In this document: positions 1 through 4,507 of the stretch, piece after piece
Position numbering within the stretch: position 1 is the stretch's first letter
Layout of the letters: each line of letters begins with the position of its first letter
DNA from: Piscirickettsiaceae bacterium
GTDB lineage: Bacteria > Pseudomonadota > Gammaproteobacteria > Methylococcales > Cycloclasticaceae
Length of the DNA stretch: 7,133 bases
Assembly: GCA_002401365.1 (NCBI GenBank)
Contig: NVSW01000025.1
Location: 4,433-11,565 of the forward strand
Direction of reading: 5' to 3'
Program-made: the position numbers and the translations under genes
The notes under the pieces: generated by a model
What the model was told of the DNA's origin: nothing
What the model saw: only the letters and a program-made list of their open reading frames with translations
The model's database searches: none

Positions 1-479
1 ACATCTAAATTTTTTGTAGATTCAACAATAACAAATTCAAATGTTGCGGATTTTTTAAAGTTATTCTCCAACACCGCTTTGTAATGCAATTGAAGATAGC
101 TTGCGTCAGTTAGGTCTGTACTGATAACGAATTTTCTTTCACCCGTTGAGAGCTTCATAAAAGGCGTCAACCTGTACCCTATTGATGATTTGCTTCGCAA
201 AACCAGATCGCCGTCATCGCTAAATACATAGGCGAATAAGGCAGAATCAATTTGCGAAAAGCGAGGCTCCGCCAAATTATTTGGAATAATGACTTTCAAG
301 TTTTTAGTTAACTCAACACTAGCAAGTAGTGAGTACAAGTGAATTTGTAAGCGTTCACGCAATGCACTTTCAGCACCCGTTTTATAAGCTGCATCGATAA
401 CAAAGCCGGCCAAACCTAAGAAAAAGAACAAAATTAAGCTAGCGGATATTAACAGCCTAGACTGTATGCTACCTTTCAT
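1..479 (-). CDS. Sensor histidine kinase, PhoQ-like, N-terminal part (runs off left edge)
   Basis: I translated this minus-strand frame by hand. It opens at ATG (479-477) and stays open for about 159 codons to the window edge, so the HAMP, dimerisation and ATPase domains are not in view. The protein begins MKGSIQSRLLIS and has a hydrophobic membrane segment at about residues 9-28. An extracytoplasmic sensor region follows with the pattern ESALRERLQIHLYSLLAS ... EPRFSQIDSALFAYVFSDDGDL, which I recognise from PhoQ-like kinases of gammaproteobacteria. The start lies 13 bases after the stop of the response regulator gene, so the two are almost certainly cotranscribed and form a cognate pair. No strong Shine-Dalgarno is visible, which suggests translation partly by coupling. 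The kinase identity rests on this N-terminal pattern plus the adjacent regulator. The signal sensed is unknown. Confidence 0.82.
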   Translation of the reverse strand, partial: MKGSIQSRLLISASLILFFFLGLAGFVIDAAYKTGAESALRERLQIHLYSLLASVELTKNLKVIIPNNLAEPRFSQIDSALFAYVFSDDGDLVLRSKSSIGYRLTPFMKLSTGERKFVISTDLTDASYLQLHYKAVLENNFKKSATFEFVIVESTKNLD

Positions 480-492
480 TTAGGCTAATAAT

Positions 493-1173
493 TTAGCTGT
501 CAGCAGGTATAGAGAAACGGTATCCACGTCCCCTAAGGGTTTCGATTGGCTTAAGCTCCTCATTTGGGTCTAGTTTTTTCCGTAAACGACCAATAAATAC
601 TTCGATAACATTACTATCACGATCAAAATCTTGTTCGTACACATGGTCGGTTAATTCTGTTTTAGAAATTACTCGCCCCGAGTGCATCATCATATATTCG
701 AGCATTTTGTATTCGTAGGCTGTTAACTCCACTTGCTGTGAATTCACGGTAACCTGTTGAGCGCTCGTATCGAGCAATATCGGCCCACATATTAGTTGTG
801 GAGTAGCCCAGCCAGCAGAACGCCTAACTAAGGCATTAATTCTGGCTAGCAGCTCTTCAATATGAAATGGTTTAACCAAATAGTCGTCTGCACCCGCTTC
901 CAAGCCTTCTACTTTCTCTTCCCAACGAGTACGTGCTGTTAATATTAAGATTGGAAACTTGATATTATTGGCACGAAGTTTTTTTATAACATCAATGCCC
1001 GATATGTCCGGTAAGCCAATATCAATAATAGCAACATCCAAAGGGTATTCTTCACCAAAATAAATAGCATCTTGGCCGTTATTTGCACAATCAACTGCAA
1101 ACCCATTATTTGTTAATGCACTAACAAGTTGCTCTTGTAACGAAAGGTCATCCTCAATAACAAGTGCTCGCAT
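493..1173 (-). CDS. OmpR/PhoB-family response regulator (PhoP/QseB-like)
   Basis: This 226-residue protein is a complete two-domain transcription factor. The receiver domain (about 1-118) has the acidic pair D8/D9, phosphoacceptor D51 in IIDIGLPD, T79 in LILTAR and K101 in VKPF, so the whole phosphorylation site is intact. The winged-helix domain (about 125-224) carries the recognition helix RDSNVIEVFIGRLRKKLD (185-202) and the wing ending ETLRGRGYRF (211-220). It should bind DNA directly when phosphorylated by the kinase encoded just downstream. The start has a usable Shine-Dalgarno (TAGGT) a few bases upstream, and the gene follows the PepSY gene by 28 bases. The length is normal for the family. 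Family-level similarity is to PhoP and QseB. The regulon cannot be read from the sequence, so I give no symbol. Confidence 0.95.
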   Translation of the reverse strand: MRALVIEDDLSLQEQLVSALTNNGFAVDCANNGQDAIYFGEEYPLDVAIIDIGLPDISGIDVIKKLRANNIKFPILILTARTRWEEKVEGLEAGADDYLVKPFHIEELLARINALVRRSAGWATPQLICGPILLDTSAQQVTVNSQQVELTAYEYKMLEYMMMHSGRVISKTELTDHVYEQDFDRDSNVIEVFIGRLRKKLDPNEELKPIETLRGRGYRFSIPADS

Positions 1174-1201
1174 AATAGAACCTATTTGGTGGTTTTAAAA
1201 A

Positions 1202-1471
1202 TTATTTGCTGGGTGTTGAGTGAATTTGCAATTTTTTAACATGCCCATCATCAGTTAACACCTTAATGACGTGTACTGCTTCACCATCTATATCAACGGT
1301 CTCAGCACTTAGTACCTTATTTGATTTGTTCTTTTTAACTTTTTCAACTGCCTGATCTAGGTCTATGTATTCGGCCTCAGCTAATACAATTGCCGTATCA
1401 CAAGCAAACGTTGTCGATACGCTAAATTGACTGATAATTAACACTAAAAAAAGTTTTTGTAACACTCTCAT
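1202..1471 (-). CDS. Small exported PepSY-domain-like protein
   Basis: This 89-residue protein starts with a classic signal peptide: a basic start (MRVLQK), a hydrophobic core (about 7-18) and a likely signal peptidase I site after A23 in TTFA. The next residue is Cys24, but the sequence before it does not make a proper lipobox, so a soluble periplasmic protein is more likely than a lipoprotein. The mature part (about 24-89) has one PepSY-like unit: a helix with DLDQAVEKVKK, then VLSAETVDIDG, then a strand pattern VHVIKVLTDDGHVKKLQIH. A good Shine-Dalgarno (AGGTGA, 1479-1484) stands 7 bases before the ATG. Small PepSY proteins are often encoded beside PhoP/PhoQ-like regulator and kinase genes. 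By analogy it may modulate the neighbouring sensor, but that role is inferred. The PepSY assignment is by pattern recognition only. Confidence 0.82.
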   Translation of the reverse strand: MRVLQKLFLVLIISQFSVSTTFACDTAIVLAEAEYIDLDQAVEKVKKNKSNKVLSAETVDIDGEAVHVIKVLTDDGHVKKLQIHSTPSK

Positions 1472-1498
1472 GGACTGATCACCTACTAATTACCCAAT

Positions 1499-1504
1499 AT
1501 TCTA
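1499..1504 (-). promoter_or_regulatory. Possible -10 element for the PepSY/regulator/kinase unit
   Basis: Reading the minus strand, TAGAAT lies about 28 bases upstream of the PepSY ATG, which would give a short leader of about 20 nt with the Shine-Dalgarno inside it. No recognisable -35 lies 16-18 bases upstream, as might be expected of a promoter that needs an activator. The 61-base gap after sppA is AT-rich, so a chance match is quite possible. Confidence 0.28.
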
Positions 1505-1532
1505 TTGCTTTGATATGAATTTTAGCTGAATA

Positions 1533-2504
1533 TTAAAATAAATTAACACTTTTGACCGACGATAAATGCAGTGCAAATTCGGCCATCGTCGCGCCCATGC
1601 TTTTCGCAATTCTTTCAAACAAAGGTTGTTGCGCAGTAAAATCCACAAGGTTTTCTTCGCCAACCTCATTTTTGGCGACTGACTTCACATTACCTATCGC
1701 ATCAGTTAAGCCCAAATTAATACTTTCTGAGCCAGCCCATACTAACCCTGTAAACAAGTCAGGATTGTTTTTTAAGCGATCGCCACGGCCTAGTTTTACT
1801 GCTTTTATAAACTCTTGATGAATATCATTTAACATTTTTTGTACATGCGATTTTTCATCATTATTTACTTTTGAAAAGGGGTCCAAAAAACCTTTATGAC
1901 TACCCGCCGTATACAAACGCCGTTCAATCCCCAAGGTTTTCATCGCCTCGGTAAAACCAAAGCCATTCATAACAACGCCAATTGATCCAACAATACTTGA
2001 TTCATTTACGAAAATCTTATCCGTCGCAGAGGCAATGTAATAACCACCCGACGCACATAAATCTTCCACTACCGCATAAACCGGCATCTCAGGATGATTT
2101 GTTTTGATATCTCTAATAGCTTGGTAAACGTAACTCGATTGTACTGGGCTTCCTCCAGGCGTATTGAGCCTAATAATAAGCCCCTTGGTATTAGGATCAT
2201 CAACGGCATTTTGCATGCTCTCAATAATCCTTTCAGCATCCGCTTCAGCGCCCGCCATAATAATGCCACGAATATCAACGACTGCCGTGTGTGAACCAGA
2301 CGTTGGACTATGTGACCCAGACATAGGTGACAAAGCAATTAAGCTGATGGTTACGATGTAGCCAATAAATAATAATTTAAAAAAGGTACTCCAGCGCCGC
2401 GCACGCCGTTGCTCTTCGATAGACGCTAAAGCTACTTTTTCTAGCACAGATCGCTCCCAAGGTTGATTGGACTGTACTGCCGTTTGTTTGTTGAAGAACG
2501 CCAT
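1533..2504 (-). CDS. sppA: Signal peptide peptidase SppA, short (36K) S49-family form
   Basis: This 323-residue membrane serine peptidase of family S49 should degrade cleaved signal peptides and other membrane peptides at the cytoplasmic membrane. A basic cytosolic N-terminus (EEQRRARR, 31-38) precedes one membrane anchor (about 41-60), then a Ser/Gly/His linker with two GSH steps (63-72), then the catalytic domain. Visible signatures are RLNTPGGS (112-119), the nucleophile S152 in CASGGYY, the GSIGVV strand (173-178), and the likely general base K204 in AGSHKGFLDPF. This Ser/Lys dyad layout and the length fit the short single-domain SppA seen in Bacillus and many gammaproteobacteria rather than the double-length E. 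coli SppA. The start has a strong Shine-Dalgarno (GAGGT, 2509-2513) lying inside the last codons of the HAD gene, only 2 bases away, so translation is probably coupled. Confidence 0.93.
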   Translation of the reverse strand: MAFFNKQTAVQSNQPWERSVLEKVALASIEEQRRARRWSTFFKLLFIGYIVTISLIALSPMSGSHSPTSGSHTAVVDIRGIIMAGAEADAERIIESMQNAVDDPNTKGLIIRLNTPGGSPVQSSYVYQAIRDIKTNHPEMPVYAVVEDLCASGGYYIASATDKIFVNESSIVGSIGVVMNGFGFTEAMKTLGIERRLYTAGSHKGFLDPFSKVNNDEKSHVQKMLNDIHQEFIKAVKLGRGDRLKNNPDLFTGLVWAGSESINLGLTDAIGNVKSVAKNEVGEENLVDFTAQQPLFERIAKSMGATMAEFALHLSSVKSVNLF

Positions 2505-2506
2505 AA

Positions 2507-3151
2507 TTACCTCGTAAATATTTCAGTTAATGCATTAATGCATGAAAGTGGTTGTAGTGCATTTAGTTTAGCGTACGAATGGGCACCCGTGGTAACGCCA
2601 ATACTTGCCACGCCAGCGTTATTAGCCATTTCCAAGTCTAACGTCGAGTCACCAATCATAATCGTTTGCTCTGGGTTAGTATTTGTAGCTTGCATAATAT
2701 CAAATAACATATGTGGGCTTGGTTTAGACTTCATCGTATCACCACAGCGACATTCACTAAAGAAATGCCGAGTCCCAGTGCCATCCAAAGCACGGTCCAA
2801 ACCGCTTTGGCCTTTTCCTGTTGCAATAGCCATCGTTTTATTTAACCGTTTCAATTCATCCAATACATCCAAACTATCTAAGAATAGATCATTGGCTGTG
2901 GATGGCTTAGATAAATAACGCTTACGGTAACCGCTCACCATATCAGCTTTTTGCGACGTTGTAATAGTAGGAAAGAGTTGAAACATGGCTTCTGACAAAC
3001 TTAAACCAATAACATCTTTACATGCTTGAGTATCCGGTTGATGGAAATTTTGCTCTATGGCTCCTGACTGAATACACTCCACAATCCAATCGATTGAATT
3101 AACTAACGTGCCGTCCCAATCAAAAATTATCAACTCGTAATCTGTAATCAT
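2507..3151 (-). CDS. HAD-superfamily hydrolase, phosphoglycolate-phosphatase-like
   Basis: This 214-residue cytoplasmic phosphatase has all four HAD motifs. Motif I is DWDGTL with nucleophile D11 and acid/base D13, motif II is T111 in AIATGKG, motif III is K143 in SKPSPHML, and motif IV is GDSTLDLEMA with D168 and D172. The helical stretch between motifs I and II (about 18-90) is the cap typical of subfamily IA. The overall pattern resembles phosphoglycolate phosphatase (Gph) and pyrophosphatase PpaX, but the substrate cannot be told from motifs in this promiscuous family. Its ATG overlaps the rluC stop as ATGA (3148-3151), a classic coupled junction, and sppA follows after 2 bases. It is therefore the middle gene of a three-gene operon. 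A damage-control or housekeeping phosphatase role is plausible but inferred. Confidence 0.92.
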   Translation of the reverse strand: MITDYELIIFDWDGTLVNSIDWIVECIQSGAIEQNFHQPDTQACKDVIGLSLSEAMFQLFPTITTSQKADMVSGYRKRYLSKPSTANDLFLDSLDVLDELKRLNKTMAIATGKGQSGLDRALDGTGTRHFFSECRCGDTMKSKPSPHMLFDIMQATNTNPEQTIMIGDSTLDLEMANNAGVASIGVTTGAHSYAKLNALQPLSCINALTEIFTR

Positions 3152-4086
3152 AATGTTTCTAAATAATTTTCTAATGCCGAATCTAATGGTGCTTTAAAAG
3201 CATACTGTTTATTGCTGACTGGATGTTCGAAGCTGATCTCACTAGCGTGTAAAAACAACCTTTTTAACCCCTGCTCTCTAACGTGTTTGTATTGTGCAGC
3301 GGTTGAATAACGCTCATCACCCGCTATTGGACGGCCAAGATGCTTGGCATGAACACGAATTTGATGGGTGCGCCCAGTTTTGGGCGATGCAGACACCAGT
3401 GTCGTCCGCTTATACGTACATAATCTAGTAAACTCAGTCTGCGATGGTTTACCTTGAGGGTGTACACGAACTCTGTGTTCGCCACTTTTCAATGTCCGTT
3501 TTTCGAGTGGCGCACTCACCGTAACCGTTTTTTGGTGCTGCACACCCAATAATAATGCCGTGTACGTTTTTTTAACGTGCCTACTACGAAGTAGCCCCTG
3601 CACTGCATTTAACATTTTTCTATTTTTTGCGATTAACAAACAACCAGACGTAGCTTTATCAATCCGATGGATTAGTTCAATAAATGAATCATCTTTGCGT
3701 AAAGCACGAACTGCATCAATGGCACCGAAGTTAATGGCTGTTCCCCCATGAACGGCTATACCAGATGGTTTATTTAGCACGATTAAATCGCCGTCTTCAA
3801 AAATTATTCTGGACTCAATGGTGGCCAAAACACCCACTGAAGGCGCTTCGGTGTGTCTGTTATCAACTTTTACCGGTGGAATACGCACGACGTCACCAAC
3901 TTGTAGTCGATACACATTTTTGGCTCGACCCTTGTTAATTCGCACTTCACCTCGGCGAATGATCTTGTAAATATGCCCTTTAGGAACGCCTTTCAAGCGC
4001 GACATTAAGAAGTTATCTAGACGTTGGCCTTCAGCATTTTCATCCACTTCAACAAACTGTACTGTATGTTGTAACTCAGTTTTCAT
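3148..4086 (-). CDS. rluC: 23S rRNA pseudouridine synthase RluC
   Basis: The product is an RluA-family enzyme that isomerises uridines in 23S rRNA; the E. coli RluC modifies positions 955, 2504 and 2580. An N-terminal S4 RNA-binding domain (about 20-80, beginning GQRLDNFL) is followed by the synthase domain. That domain holds the catalytic Asp in HRIDKATSG (D143 from the ATG used here) and the later family motif TGRTHQIRVH (237-246). At 312 residues it is close to the 319 of E. coli RluC. I chose ATG 4086-4084. A TTG immediately upstream (4089-4087) is in frame and sits nearer to the AGGA Shine-Dalgarno-like stretch, so a one-residue-longer protein is possible. The gene is divergent from rne, as in many gammaproteobacteria, which helps separate RluC from the related RluA and RluD. 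Confidence 0.93.
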   Translation of the reverse strand: MKTELQHTVQFVEVDENAEGQRLDNFLMSRLKGVPKGHIYKIIRRGEVRINKGRAKNVYRLQVGDVVRIPPVKVDNRHTEAPSVGVLATIESRIIFEDGDLIVLNKPSGIAVHGGTAINFGAIDAVRALRKDDSFIELIHRIDKATSGCLLIAKNRKMLNAVQGLLRSRHVKKTYTALLLGVQHQKTVTVSAPLEKRTLKSGEHRVRVHPQGKPSQTEFTRLCTYKRTTLVSASPKTGRTHQIRVHAKHLGRPIAGDERYSTAAQYKHVREQGLKRLFLHASEISFEHPVSNKQYAFKAPLDSALENYLETL

Positions 4087-4115
4087 CAATTTTTTTAACT
4101 TTCCTGCTTATCTGA

Positions 4116-4144
4116 TTGATGTTATTGGATTTAGTTGATATAGT
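4116..4144 (+). promoter_or_regulatory. Candidate sigma-70 promoter for rne
   Basis: TTGATG (4116-4121) and TATAGT (4139-4144) are separated by exactly 17 bases. They match the -35 consensus at 4 of 6 and the -10 at 5 of 6 positions. Transcription would start near 4151 and give a leader of about 357 nt before the rne ATG. The E. coli rne p1 transcript is known to have a 361-nt leader, so the agreement supports this call. It is still a by-eye match in AT-rich DNA. Confidence 0.5.
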
Positions 4145-4150
4145 CCAAGC

Positions 4151-4507
4151 TAATTTATGGCCATAAAGAAATTCGGCTGTAAACACGAATACTGCGTTTA
4201 AGCAGCATTTTCGTAACCAGAATATGAATGATCAGAAGAATTTCCTGACATTCAAACAGGGTTTTTTTCGCTCAACCCAAGATGAGCGACTATATATGCC
4301 CGCTAACATCAGAATATCAAATGGACTTAACAAATAACAAGCTCATCATAAAACAAATTAGCCTTGAAGTCCGAACCGTGAGAAGCAATATACTTTTGAA
4401 TAACTACTTACAAACATCAAATTTATAATAATAAGTAATGAAACAACTTAAAAACTCTCACTTTCAAACGATGTCTGTACCCTGCGCGGCTGTTGGGATA
4501 GAACAAA
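4151..4507 (+). promoter_or_regulatory. Probable long structured 5' leader of rne
   Basis: No long gene fits the 421 bases between rluC and rne. RNase E is known to autoregulate in E. coli by cutting its own long structured leader (Rfam element rne5), so a leader here is expected. Visible pairings in transcript order are as follows. Palindrome 4154-4167. A 9-bp stem with a 2-base bulge, 4176-4184 with 4196-4206. A 10-bp stem with one bulged A, 4225-4235 with 4245-4254. A 6-bp hairpin, 4269-4274 with 4283-4288. A long-range match, GTGAGA 4378-4383 with TCTCAC 4456-4461. A second possible start lies at TATAAT (4424-4429), which has no good -35. The weak ribosome site GGGA (4495-4498) precedes the rne ATG. 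The folds were paired by eye without energy calculation. Confidence 0.45.
4154..4183 (-). promoter_or_regulatory. Candidate promoter for rluC - HAD - sppA
   Basis: On the minus strand TTTACA (4183-4178) and CATAAA (4159-4154) are 18 bases apart, matching the -35 at 5 of 6 and the -10 at 4 of 6. The start would fall near 4147, about 60 bases before the rluC start codon. The -10 lies in a 14-base perfect palindrome. The placement is plausible but the -10 is weak. Confidence 0.33.

Noticed and set aside
1519..1537. ATTTTA/TAAAAT inverted repeat after sppA as a terminator
   Set aside because: The stem is only A-T pairs and no clear T-run follows on the minus strand, so I do not call termination between sppA and the PepSY gene.
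1552..1818. Plus-strand open frame of 88 codons opposite sppA
   Set aside because: It lies wholly inside the sppA gene, which has intact catalytic motifs. The translated product shows no recognisable domain, and no Shine-Dalgarno stands out.
2463..2918. Plus-strand open frame of 151 codons opposite sppA and the HAD gene
   Set aside because: It spans the junction of two well-supported genes on the other strand and reads as an antisense shadow without recognisable motifs.
4262..4288. T-run plus hairpin 4269-4288 as an intrinsic terminator
   Set aside because: On the plus strand the T-run precedes the hairpin, and on the minus strand the hairpin is followed by A, so this pair alone does not make a terminator in either direction.
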